From Paenibacillus alginolyticus DSM 5050 = NBRC 15375 (lineage in GTDB: Bacteria > Bacillota > Bacilli > Paenibacillales > NBRC-103111), in NCBI RefSeq assembly GCF_000422905.1, contig NZ_AUGY01000073.1, forward strand, positions 1 through 43,916: DNA of 43,916 nt, given 5' to 3'. Positions 33,182 to 40,854 of the stretch are shown here, piece after piece (the stretch's first letter is position 1; each line of letters starts with the position of its first letter). The notes under the pieces are model-generated. The model was not told the origin of the DNA. It saw only the letters and a program-made list of their open reading frames with translations, and ran no database searches. A program made the translations under genes and the position numbers.

Positions 33182-33192
33182 TAGGATGATTC

Positions 33193-33492
33193 TTATGTAT
33201 TCGCAATTCGATTGCACGCAAATCTATCGAAAATCTCGGGTACTTCAATGGCTTCTACCGGGCGGCTAAATAAATACCCCTGTACGGTGTCACAATTGAA
33301 TTCCTGCAGAATCTTTAAATCGTCTTCGTTCTCTACCCCTTCTGCAATCACAACTAACTTTAGGTTACGTGCTAGCGCAATGATCGTATTTACAATGGCT
33401 GCATTGGTAGGATTAACTGAGATATCCTTCACAAAGGATTGATCGATTTTCAAATGATGGATCGGGAATTCTTTCAAATAGCTGAGCGGGAA
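33193..33492 (-). pseudogene. Out-of-frame C-terminal remnant of the EAL domain
   Basis: This stretch encodes the end of an EAL domain (PLSYLKEFPIHHLKIDQSFVKDI, IAEGVENEDDLKILQEFNCDTVQGYLFSRPV) in a different frame from the upstream coding sequence, which reads past it and stops at 33413. It is the natural 3' end of the REC-PAS-GGDEF-EAL gene and precedes that gene's terminator. It has no start or ribosome binding site of its own. The conserved part that should precede it (NLS, ExT and DDFGTGYSS motifs, roughly 75-85 codons) is missing, so an internal deletion joined the two parts out of frame near 33487-33495. Confidence 0.85.
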
Positions 33493-35134
33493 AACCCAAC
33501 TCCTGCCAGCTCTTATTCTGGCCGCAGGCTTCTCTAAGAACCCATTTTCCAATCGGATAAATTAATCCCGTTTCCTCTGCGATAGGAATAAACTCTAGTG
33601 GCGATACGCGCCCCAGTTCAGGGCTTTCCCACCGAATTAAACTTTCAAACCCGATGATCTGATTCTCTAATAGATTGACCTGCGGTTGGTACACAAGAAT
33701 AAACTCATTTTTCTCCAATGCCTTTCGCAAATGCTTTTCTATCTTAATTCTACGTTCTATTTTCGCATAAATTTGTGAATTGAAATATTGAACTCGATTC
33801 CCGCCTAGCTCCTTGGCGTATTCCATAGCAATATCTGCAAAGCGAATCAGATTATCAGGGTCCATATCATCTTGCGGATACTGGCTAATCCCGATCGAGG
33901 GAGACATATAAATTTCATGATCTTGGATACGAATGGGCTGATTAATACTTTGAACAATGGTATGAGCGAACGCTTCAAGTTCAGCTAACGAATGGTGCTT
34001 AACCAAACCAATAAATTCATCGCTTCCTACTCTGAAAACAGAAACATCTTTGATCATGGTGCTATTTTTCAATCTGCGTGCCATAACTTGAAGAATTCTG
34101 TCCCCTGTATCATGAACTAAGATTTCGTTGGCCAGTTTGAAGTGATCCAAATTCACGAATACAACAGCAAAACGTTCCTGCTGCGCAATGGCGTCTTCGA
34201 TCCATTTACTTAATCCATGTCGATTCGGAAGGCCTGTCAGAGGGTCATGATGGATTAAATAGCGGATACGTTCCTCCATGCTTCGTGACTCCGTAATATC
34301 TACAGTCAACGAAATGACTTCCGTAATGACACCATCTCGCCTAATCGGACGAAGAACGGTTAAGTAATAATAACCATGCCATTCTGTTTCGAAGTCAATC
34401 ACTTCTTCATTGTCCCATGCCGCTTGATAATAGGGTGCCATGAAATTGGCCTTATCTTTCGGAAAGATCGTAAACAAATCCTTGCCTACTGCATTTCTCT
34501 CCTTAATACCAAGCCGATCAAATAGGGAGCCCTGCCACGTTGTATAGATAAATTTATGATTTTCTTGATGAAATTTAACGAGAAGTCCATTCTGTTGTTT
34601 TATTTGATCCTGCAGCTCATCGTGAAAATGGAGCATATCCTCTTCCATTTTAAGTAGGAATGTAAGCATTTCCAAGTGGATTTTGATCGACTGCTCCTTC
34701 CCCAGCATACTCGTCTCATTCCGTAGGAACAGCTTCTTCCTCATCGCGGTTTTACACCGTAACAGAAATTCTTCTTCTATCAGAGCATTCTGAGTTCTTT
34801 GGAATAGTGTCTCTTTTTGAAAAAAATCCATAGCCCCTAGCTCCAGAGCTTGCAAAGCAACATTTGAACATTCTTCCGTGCAGCTGCTCAGCATAATAAC
34901 CGGAACGGGATGGAAGGTCATAATTTGACGCAAAGCAGCTAGTCCATCGAGCTCGGGCATTTCTACATCCAATGTTACAAGGTCTGGCTGAAGCTCTACA
35001 ATTTTATCCAGCGCATTGGCACCATTAACCGCAAATCCTACCACTGTAAATTGTTCATCTTGTTCAAAAAGAGTCGCAATCCTATTTCTCATTACGATGG
35101 AGTCATCAACGATTAACACCCGGTATTTCCTCAT
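33413..35134 (-). CDS. REC-PAS-GGDEF protein with truncated EAL domain
   Basis: A 573-aa product. The receiver (3-120) is intact with Asp56 (LVTLDVEMPELDG) and is CheB/CheY-like. A linker helix and PAS-like domain (about 180-285) follow. The GGDEF domain (290-450) has a changed signature, GSDEF (370-374), so cyclase activity is doubtful. The EAL domain begins at about 465 with VYQPQVNL and GFESLIRW (ESL, 497-499, instead of EAL) and reads normally to KSWQELGFPA (550). Then 23 out-of-frame residues follow to the stop. The core of the phosphodiesterase fold is deleted. ATG 35134 has AGGTGA upstream. It is the second gene after the 134-aa unknown gene and is probably a decaying regulator. Confidence 0.85.
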   Translation of the reverse strand: MRKYRVLIVDDSIVMRNRIATLFEQDEQFTVVGFAVNGANALDKIVELQPDLVTLDVEMPELDGLAALRQIMTFHPVPVIMLSSCTEECSNVALQALELGAMDFFQKETLFQRTQNALIEEEFLLRCKTAMRKKLFLRNETSMLGKEQSIKIHLEMLTFLLKMEEDMLHFHDELQDQIKQQNGLLVKFHQENHKFIYTTWQGSLFDRLGIKERNAVGKDLFTIFPKDKANFMAPYYQAAWDNEEVIDFETEWHGYYYLTVLRPIRRDGVITEVISLTVDITESRSMEERIRYLIHHDPLTGLPNRHGLSKWIEDAIAQQERFAVVFVNLDHFKLANEILVHDTGDRILQVMARRLKNSTMIKDVSVFRVGSDEFIGLVKHHSLAELEAFAHTIVQSINQPIRIQDHEIYMSPSIGISQYPQDDMDPDNLIRFADIAMEYAKELGGNRVQYFNSQIYAKIERRIKIEKHLRKALEKNEFILVYQPQVNLLENQIIGFESLIRWESPELGRVSPLEFIPIAEETGLIYPIGKWVLREACGQNKSWQELGFPAQLFERIPDPSFENRSILCEGYLS

Positions 35135-35244
35135 ACTTATCACCTAAATTCTTATGAATTCGTCTTTGTCACCAGTAAAACACGAGAATAGCTTGATGAT
35201 GGTTGTACGGAGATACGCGATAGATGATTTCTGCATAATACCAG

Positions 35245-35649
35245 TTAAGTGACACGCATCTGAATCGCAGAGAAAACAAGATCAATCATTTCCCCTCGTG
35301 CTTGATTGACATAACCTAATGTTGTCTGCTGCAGGCTTTCTATAGAAACACATGAGGATAACAGAATCTTATCCGAGAACAAATATAAGGACAGTTCATA
35401 CGAAGACGAAGCGTTTTTGACTACTTCACTAATATTCGTCTTTTTGTATCTTTCAGGAAGCTCAATCGCATACACTAAGTACAAGGGTTCACTCGGAAAC
35501 TGAGTCATTTGAAAAAATTCTTTAAAATAAGACTTCGCATTCGTATTCCAACGAAATCCAAATCTATAATGACGATCCTCTTCCCAATTAGGCTCAAACT
35601 GAGAAATTAATTCGAGAAACTGCTGGCGGTAATAATGTATCAGGTTCAT
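35245..35649 (-). CDS. Protein of unknown function (134 aa)
   Basis: I do not recognise a family. The protein is soluble, with aromatic-rich helices and strands (FRWNTNAKSYFKEFFQMTQF, EPLYLVYAIELPERYKK, YELSLYLFSDKILLSSCVSIESL). ATG 35649 is chosen, with GGGAGG about 7 nt upstream; an upstream start at 35667 is less likely. It precedes the REC-GGDEF-EAL gene by about 110 bp on the same strand with no terminator between, so they may be co-transcribed, which makes a signalling accessory role possible but unproven. Confidence 0.7.
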   Translation of the reverse strand: MNLIHYYRQQFLELISQFEPNWEEDRHYRFGFRWNTNAKSYFKEFFQMTQFPSEPLYLVYAIELPERYKKTNISEVVKNASSSYELSLYLFSDKILLSSCVSIESLQQTTLGYVNQARGEMIDLVFSAIQMRVT

Positions 35650-35801
35650 TGGTGGCCTCCCTCGCAATTCCTGAAAATGTTAGCTATCATTTCTGTACAT
35701 CCATCATACTTTGTAATTGTTGTTAAACATCTATTTTAAATCTTAGCTAAACATTATTTTTCCTAATAGTTCGCTAACGAATCTAACACTTTAACTCTTC
35801 T

Positions 35802-35841
35802 GAAAAAAGCGAAAAGACCAAGCGCTGACCGCACTTGGGTC
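35802..35841 (-). terminator. Terminator after the 31-codon reading frame
   Basis: On the minus strand GACC(C)AAGTGC pairs with GCGCTTGGTC around GGTCA (35816-35841), followed by TTTTCGCTTTTTT. It lies 40 nt after the small frame's stop and well before the next gene, so it ends the CYTH/small-peptide transcript. Confidence 0.8.
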
Positions 35842-35880
35842 ATAAACTCAGCCTTTATCTTATAGTTGTTACATATTCTG

Positions 35881-35976
35881 TCAGACATGTTTGCTGTTCA
35901 TGGCAATCGTTACAGCGAGCGCCGCTAGATAAAAGGCTAGAGGCGATTTCCTGCGCCTTACAAGTCCTTTTTTCAC
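35881..35976 (-). CDS. Candidate 31-aa cationic membrane-type peptide
   Basis: A short frame with excellent signals: GTG 35974-35976, Shine-Dalgarno AAGGAGG (35985-35991) 8 nt upstream, stop at 35881-35883, and a rho-independent terminator 40 nt downstream. The peptide begins with a basic segment, MKKGLVRRRKS, followed by a hydrophobic stretch, PLAFYLAALAVTIAM, and ends NSKHV. This shape fits a small membrane protein, a leader-like or signalling peptide, or a toxin. It lacks the Cys of cyclic autoinducer (AgrD-type) peptides. It lies 79 nt after the CYTH gene on the same strand. The 13-bp inverted repeat at 35987-36036 overlaps its Shine-Dalgarno. No family is recognised. Confidence 0.6.
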   Translation of the reverse strand: MKKGLVRRRKSPLAFYLAALAVTIAMNSKHV

Positions 35977-35986
35977 GTCATATCCC

Positions 35987-36036
35987 TCCTTACAATTGGA
36001 AATATCTTGATGAAAATTATTAACCAATTGTAAGGA
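35987..36036 (-). promoter_or_regulatory. 13-bp inverted repeat overlapping a Shine-Dalgarno
   Basis: TCCTTACAATTGG (35987-35999) and CCAATTGTAAGGA (36024-36036) are perfect reverse complements separated by 24 bp. In RNA read on the minus strand the second arm ends in AAGGA, the first five bases of the AAGGAGG ribosome binding site of the 31-codon frame. Folding would hide the site, so translational control is possible. Binding of a dimeric regulator to the DNA is the alternative. Confidence 0.6.
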
Positions 36037-36055
36037 AATCGAAACAAAACTTCGT

Positions 36056-36550
36056 TTATCGTGTCGTCTGCAGTTTGACCCACATTGACTTATTTCGGAA
36101 TTCTTCCTCCGATCCTAACTCTCTCCCAAACCAAGAAGGTACTACAAAGAGCCGCGCAGCTTCAACATCTGGGAACTCAACTTCAACAACCAGGAGGTCT
36201 ACTTGTTTATATTCATCAATTTCAAAATGGAGCCCCCGTACATCAACCGTGGTGCGAATCTTCTCCAATGGAATTAACCCCGTACGTTCAAGCAACTGCT
36301 TATAGATAGGCTCCGATATGTTATATTCAATCTCTTCCCGAACCAAGCCATGCCCCGATTTGAACGTATGTGTAAAATGCGACAATCCAGAACTATCCAC
36401 CAGCTGGCGCACTCTGATTTCTTGATCCGCCGAGAAGGCCAAATATGTTTGATAGATGTACTGCTTTGAAACTAGCGTTATCTCATTATTGTCCAGTTCG
36501 GCCGCAGGGAACGCGGGTAATAGGAACTTTCTTTCGATTTCGGCACTCAT
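36056..36550 (-). CDS. CYTH-domain protein (triphosphate tunnel metalloenzyme family)
   Basis: A 164-aa single CYTH domain. The metal-triphosphate motif ExExK is EIERK (residues 4-8), followed by paired basic and acidic strand residues of the tunnel (IRVRQLVD, THTFKSGHGLVREEIEYNI, RTTVDVRGLHFEIDEY, LLVVEVEFPD). Family members hydrolyse inorganic triphosphate or thiamine triphosphate, or make cAMP; the short bacterial forms are mostly triphosphatases. ATG 36550 has GAGGGG upstream. It lies about 120 bp downstream of an acetyltransferase gene. A 31-codon frame follows on the same strand. Confidence 0.87.
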   Translation of the reverse strand: MSAEIERKFLLPAFPAAELDNNEITLVSKQYIYQTYLAFSADQEIRVRQLVDSSGLSHFTHTFKSGHGLVREEIEYNISEPIYKQLLERTGLIPLEKIRTTVDVRGLHFEIDEYKQVDLLVVEVEFPDVEAARLFVVPSWFGRELGSEEEFRNKSMWVKLQTTR

Positions 36551-36670
36551 TGGTGTGGCCCCTCTCTAAACTAATCATGGCTCATCACCATTTTACCACG
36601 CTATGATGAAAAAAACTTCCAAAAATGAGCTCCCCCCTCTCATCGCCGAAGGGGCTGGGTCTCTATTTGA

Positions 36671-37216
36671 TTAGCGAGTGTCGCTTTCCAATATAGCAAA
36701 CATGACATGGTCCCGCCAAACGCCTTGAATCTTCACATTTTCCCTAGCTAAGCCCTCTTGACGGAAACCAACCTTCTCCAACACCCGAATAGATCCAGTG
36801 TTATGCGGCATAGCCCCAGCTTCGATCCGATGAAGTCCCGCCTCTCCGAAAGCGTAATCCAACACAAGGTGGATGGCCTCTGTCATATAACCTTTGCCAT
36901 TGTATGCTGCATCCAAGCAATAACCTAGCGTCGCTTTCTGCAGCGGTCCGCGAATGATTTCGAAAAGGGAGGCATCCCCTATGAGCTCATCGGTGCCTTT
37001 AAGGAAGATACCGAATGAATGACGTCTTCCCTCTTTATCCGCCTGCTGCCAGAGCTCAATGCTGCTGGTTTGGTGATCCAGCGTGTAGAACGATTCCAAC
37101 CGAGTTGGCACCACTTGTTCAAACAACTGTCGGTTGCGCAGCATCAACGCCAGCAAAGCTTCCGAGTCGCCCATTTCAAAGGAGCGAATGTACAACCGTT
37201 CTCCTGTGCGAATCAT
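36671..37216 (-). CDS. GNAT acetyltransferase, RimJ/RimL-like
   Basis: A 181-aa GNAT of the RimJ-type group: GERLYIRSFEMGDSEALLALML at the start, ALFEIIRG-type middle strands, and the acetyl-CoA segment LGYCLDAAYNGKGYMTEAIHLVLDYAF, followed by HRIEAGAMPHNTGSIRVLEKVGFRQEGLAREN. It may acetylate protein N-termini or small amines. ATG 37216 has GGGAGG about 10 nt upstream. A terminator-like hairpin with a T7 run (37269-37302) lies in its leader. Downstream, a weak CCCCTT/AGGGGG hairpin at about 36625-36655 may end the transcript. Confidence 0.87.
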   Translation of the reverse strand: MIRTGERLYIRSFEMGDSEALLALMLRNRQLFEQVVPTRLESFYTLDHQTSSIELWQQADKEGRRHSFGIFLKGTDELIGDASLFEIIRGPLQKATLGYCLDAAYNGKGYMTEAIHLVLDYAFGEAGLHRIEAGAMPHNTGSIRVLEKVGFRQEGLARENVKIQGVWRDHVMFAILESDTR

Positions 37217-37268
37217 TTTGTCATCATCCTCCCATGACTAGAATAAGATTGGGTTCGAGCATCCTGAC

Positions 37269-37302
37269 AAAAAAAGGGGACCTAGCCAACGGGGCCAGGT
37301 CC
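37269..37302 (-). terminator. Terminator-like hairpin in the acetyltransferase leader
   Basis: On the minus strand GGACCT.GCC pairs with GGC..AGGTCC (37278-37302), followed by CCTTTTTTT. It is 53 bp upstream of the acetyltransferase start, downstream of a possible -10 box (TATAAT, minus strand, near 37335-37340). It could be an attenuator, or a bidirectional insulator between the divergent genes. Confidence 0.5.
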
Positions 37303-37480
37303 AAAGTTTATATTAAAAAAGGGGGGTCTTGTTTATTATAATACACCCACTATGTTAGAGAACTGTAACAGGAATGTTCCAATTGTGTTACAAAAATGCG
37401 AATCCATTCGAATCGCTTTTTTTGTACCCACTTTTGTACATACTACAGAATGTAAATCTTTAGGAATAGGAGTTAAACAT

Positions 37481-38752
37481 GTGAAAGTTGAAGAAGCCAT
37501 TGTAGAACAGATTAAACAGCAAGCTGTGCGGCTGCGCTCCTCCGAAGATTTGGATGTATTAGTAGAGGCAATCGGGGACAAGAAGTACGTTTTACTCGGT
37601 GAGGCAACGCATGGTACATCGGAATTTTATAAGCTGCGCATGGAGCTAAGCCGTAAATTGATTGAAGAGAAAGGTTTTTCTTTTATTGCTGTCGAGGGCG
37701 ACTGGCCGTCATGTTATGAGGTTAACCGTTATGTGAAGCATTACAAGGATGCAAAGCCGAGCTCCCGAGAGGTCATGGAAACATTTAATCGCTGGCCAAC
37801 TTGGATGTGGGCGAATGAGGAGGTTGGGGCGTTGATGGAGTGGCTCAACCAACACAATGCAGATAAGCCGATGGAAGAGCGCGTCGGGTTCTATGGTCTG
37901 GACGTCTATAGTTTATGGGAGTCACTAGAAGAAATCGAACGTTATTTACAGGAAAAAGGCACACCCGAGCAGTTAGCTCTAGCGCGGAAGGCATTTGAGT
38001 GCTTCGACTCTTATGAGAAGGAGGGGCAAAATTACGGGGTTTCGGCGGCTTTTTACGGCGAAAGCTGTCAAGATGAGGTTGTGAAGCTGCTTCAAGCGCT
38101 TCACGCGAAACGCGTGCGGTACGAAGAAGACAGCGAAGCAGCTCTTAGCGCGGAATTGAACGCGCTTGTTGCTGTGAACGCTGAGGATTACTACCGCACC
38201 ATGGTCCGTCACGACGCGGAATCGTGGAACGTCCGCGACCGACACATGGTCGAGGCGCTGCGCCGCCTCGCCGACCACCACGGCCCAGACGCCAAAGTCA
38301 TCGTCTGGGAGCACAACACGCACGTCGGCGACGCGCGTGCCACAGATATGATGGCCGACGGTATGGTGAACGTCGGCCAGCTCGTGCGCGAAGCGCACGG
38401 CGAAGCCGATGTGTTCGCCATCGGCTTCGGCACTTACCGCGGCACGGTCATCGCCGCGACATCTTGGGGCGCGCCGATGGCGACGATGCAAATGCCACCT
38501 GCCCAGCCGGGCAGCTGGGAGGAGCTCATGCATCACGCCGGCGCGCACGATCAGATCCTCCTGCTGCGCAAGGAGGATCCCGTTCTCGGGCACGAGGTGC
38601 TGGGGCACCGTGCCATCGGGGTCGTGTACCGCCCTGGCCATGAGAGAGGGAATTACGTTCCCTCTCTTATGGCTCGGCGGTACGACGCCTTCGTGCATGT
38701 GGATGAAAGCCATGCGCTTCATCCGCTAACCATAAATAAAGTGCTTGTGTGA
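37481..38752 (+). CDS. Erythromycin-esterase family protein
   Basis: A 423-aa protein of the Ere family. Signatures are VLLGEATHGTSEFY near residue 40 (Glu/His catalytic region), FSFIAVEGDWPSCYEVNRYV, the RWPTWMWANEEV segment, and IVWEHNTHVGDARATDM. True Ere enzymes open the macrolide lactone, but most family members have no proven macrolide activity, so resistance should not be assumed. GTG 37481 (AGGAG 9 nt upstream) is preferred to the ATG at 37352, whose 43 extra residues look non-coding. The DNA from about 38200 to 38640 is much more GC-rich than the first half. The stop codon lies in a hairpin loop (38740-38767). Confidence 0.88.
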   Translation: MKVEEAIVEQIKQQAVRLRSSEDLDVLVEAIGDKKYVLLGEATHGTSEFYKLRMELSRKLIEEKGFSFIAVEGDWPSCYEVNRYVKHYKDAKPSSREVMETFNRWPTWMWANEEVGALMEWLNQHNADKPMEERVGFYGLDVYSLWESLEEIERYLQEKGTPEQLALARKAFECFDSYEKEGQNYGVSAAFYGESCQDEVVKLLQALHAKRVRYEEDSEAALSAELNALVAVNAEDYYRTMVRHDAESWNVRDRHMVEALRRLADHHGPDAKVIVWEHNTHVGDARATDMMADGMVNVGQLVREAHGEADVFAIGFGTYRGTVIAATSWGAPMATMQMPPAQPGSWEELMHHAGAHDQILLLRKEDPVLGHEVLGHRAIGVVYRPGHERGNYVPSLMARRYDAFVHVDESHALHPLTINKVLV

Positions 38753-38767
38753 TTTCGCACAAGCACT
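38740..38767 (+). terminator. Hairpin spanning the stop codon
   Basis: AGTGCTTGTG and CACAAGCACT form a perfect 10-bp stem around TGATTTCG, which holds the TGA stop. There is no T-run after it, so intrinsic termination is doubtful; it may protect the RNA 3' end. Confidence 0.45.
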
Positions 38768-38874
38768 CCCTGCATCACACGTTATATCAGAGTCAATATC
38801 AAGCTCAGGTCCTATACATTTAATAATGTTGTACAAAATTAAACAGTTAAAATAAAAGCCAAGGAGTTTTAATA

Positions 38875-39822
38875 ATGATTCGTTCCCTTGCTATGACTAT
38901 GGACTTCAAGGTGCTCCATAATGTCCCCTTCGAGGAGCTTCTAGGCCCGAACATTAAGTGGTATTGGGTCGACTTTCATAATCCCAGCGAGGAGGAAGCA
39001 CTGCATCTGAAGGGTCATTTTCACTTTCACCCGCTGGCCATAGAGGACTGCTTTTTCTTACTGCAACGACCGAAGATGGATCATTATGAGGACGTTCACT
39101 TTTTTGTGATGCATGGGATTAATGCTTTAACACTGGATGCTGAAGAAGTGGACATGTTTCTGGGAAGCAATTTCATTGTGACCTTTCATTTGCATGAATC
39201 CAGAGAAATTGAGGATGCTTGGAGCCGAATTTTAGAACAAGAACATTTGCGGAATGAAGGTCATATTTATGCGGCGTATTTAATTCTTGATAATTTGGTG
39301 GATCAATATTTCCCAAGTGTCTACCAAATCGAAGATCAATTGGATGATATCGAGAACAATTTTGATGCCGAATCCATTGAAGTCTTAATGAAACATATTT
39401 TCGGTATTCGGGCCAAATTGTTGAAATTGCGTCGTACTATCGTGCCCATGCGTGACTTGCTGTACAGGGTCATCAATACAGATCGAATCGAGCTTCGCGA
39501 ACAGCTCGTCTTTTTCACGGATATTCATGATCATCTGCTCAAGCTGTCTGAAATGATTGATTCAAACCGCGACATGACGGCGGATATGAGGGATAGCTAC
39601 ATCTCTCTGAATTCAAACCGAATGAATGCCATCATGAAAACGTTGACCGTAATCACGACGATCTTCATGCCGTTAACGTTCATTGCTGGTCTATATGGGA
39701 TGAATTTCGCTTATATGCCTGAACTGAAATGGCACGGGGGTTATTTTGCCATTCTCGTGATCATGTTCGGGATTGGATTCGGTATGTTCGCTTGGTTTTG
39801 GAAAAAGGGCTGGTTTAAATAG
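38875..39822 (+). CDS. corA: CorA-family magnesium/cobalt transporter
   Basis: A 315-aa inner-membrane cation channel. It has a large cytoplasmic N-terminal domain (1-250) with a long stalk helix, then two membrane helices at about 258-277 and 290-311. The selectivity loop is YGMNF, followed by the MPEL sequence that closes the pore mouth. The positively charged tail KKGW faces the cytoplasm. The length and the HPLAIEDCFFLLQRPKMDHYED start are typical. ATG 38875 has AAGGAG 8 nt upstream. Mg2+ is the usual substrate. It stands alone after the esterase-family gene. No M-box riboswitch is visible upstream. Confidence 0.93.
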   Translation: MIRSLAMTMDFKVLHNVPFEELLGPNIKWYWVDFHNPSEEEALHLKGHFHFHPLAIEDCFFLLQRPKMDHYEDVHFFVMHGINALTLDAEEVDMFLGSNFIVTFHLHESREIEDAWSRILEQEHLRNEGHIYAAYLILDNLVDQYFPSVYQIEDQLDDIENNFDAESIEVLMKHIFGIRAKLLKLRRTIVPMRDLLYRVINTDRIELREQLVFFTDIHDHLLKLSEMIDSNRDMTADMRDSYISLNSNRMNAIMKTLTVITTIFMPLTFIAGLYGMNFAYMPELKWHGGYFAILVIMFGIGFGMFAWFWKKGWFK

Positions 39823-39838
39823 AAGACCTTCCTAATTC

Positions 39839-40726
39839 TTAACGAGGCTCATTTCGGAATTCCTTCCTAAAGCCAGCTGGCGAAACCCCCACCTTCTTCT
39901 TAAAAGCTCGACTGAATGCATGAATACTAGAAAATCCTAGCTGATCAGCGACTTCTTGAAGCGGCATTAAGGTATGCCTGATCATATTCTTGGCACGTTC
40001 CAGCCGGATTCTCTGATGATATTGAATTGGACTTACATCAAATACTTTATTAAATAAATGGATCAAATAATATTTACTGATATGGAATCGCTCCGATAGT
40101 TCATCCAATTTCAACTCACGGTGAACGTGAGCCGCGATGTATCGCTCAATATCCAATAACAGTTCTTGGTGGAGACTATTTTCAAATAATCGTCCGTTCC
40201 ATGCATGCTCCCTTACTACAGATGTAATTAACTCCAGCAGACTGCCCTTTAGACGCCATTCGTACAATGGGAGCTTCGCTTCAAATTCATAGATGATCCC
40301 AAAAAGCTGCTGCTCCACGCGACTTGGCTCCCTTAATCGAATATAATTCGGGAGATCAACGAGCGCGCCCGACAGTTCATCCTTGCGAAACCAGCTTCGC
40401 TCCGTATCATCCATATCTTGCAGCATTTTGAACGATACCTTCACATCCCCGCTGTCCGCCTGCTGGAACAAATCAAAATGCACGTGCGGCTGCCGAATCG
40501 GCTTATCACCTATGATCTGGATGGAGTGCCTCTGTCCAGGCTTTAACAGAAACAAGTCGCCCGGTCTGCCTTCATAGATCTTGTCCTCGATCGTTATGTC
40601 AGCCCGCCCCTCCATTAGATATAATAGCTCGTAGTCCCAAATCATTCTTTCTTTTAACATCCAAGGAGATTGTATGATACTATCCATCGCAATCCGAACA
40701 TAAGGGGAGACAGTTTGAAAGCTCAC
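39839..40726 (-). CDS. AraC-family transcriptional regulator
   Basis: A 295-aa AraC/XylS regulator with an N-terminal cupin-type sensor (about 20-110: YELLYLMEGRADITIEDKIYEGRPGDLFLLKPGQRHSI) and two C-terminal helix-turn-helix units (190-290: KLDELSERFHISKYYLIHLFNKVFDVSPIQYHQRIRLERAKNM and PLQEVADQLGFSSIHAFSRAFKKKVGVSP). Such proteins usually activate sugar-use genes. GTG 40726 has GGAAGG upstream. It is divergent from the DUF2961 gene, with direct repeats in the shared 128-bp region, so that gene is the likely target. Confidence 0.92.
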   Translation of the reverse strand: MSFQTVSPYVRIAMDSIIQSPWMLKERMIWDYELLYLMEGRADITIEDKIYEGRPGDLFLLKPGQRHSIQIIGDKPIRQPHVHFDLFQQADSGDVKVSFKMLQDMDDTERSWFRKDELSGALVDLPNYIRLREPSRVEQQLFGIIYEFEAKLPLYEWRLKGSLLELITSVVREHAWNGRLFENSLHQELLLDIERYIAAHVHRELKLDELSERFHISKYYLIHLFNKVFDVSPIQYHQRIRLERAKNMIRHTLMPLQEVADQLGFSSIHAFSRAFKKKVGVSPAGFRKEFRNEPR

Positions 40727-40757
40727 AGAAAGAATCCTTCCTTTTCAGCAATAATAG

Positions 40758-40776
40758 TTAACTTTTAATTAACTTT
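40758..40776. repeat. Direct repeats in the AraC/DUF2961 intergenic region
   Basis: TTAACTTT occurs at 40758-40765 and again at 40769-40776, 11 bp apart, about one helical turn. AraC-family proteins typically bind direct repeats, so this is a candidate site. Two TATAAT boxes (40805-40810 and 40830-40835) lie downstream towards the DUF2961 gene. Confidence 0.45.
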
Positions 40777-40854
40777 GGCTAAATGAACGCGCTTACCTTC
40801 ATTATATAATGTTTTCAAGTTCGCATAACTATAATGATAAAGGTGGATGTTCCT

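Noticed and set aside
35835..36023. 62-codon plus-strand frame
   Set aside because: It overlaps the terminator and the small peptide unit on the minus strand, which has far better translation signals.
37979..38722. 247-codon minus-strand frame opposite the esterase-family gene
   Set aside because: The plus strand has clear family motifs; the opposite frame stays open because the region is GC-rich. No ribosome binding site or recognisable domain.
37481..38752. Calling the esterase-family gene a macrolide-resistance gene
   Set aside because: Family membership alone does not show macrolide esterase activity; many chromosomal members have none known.
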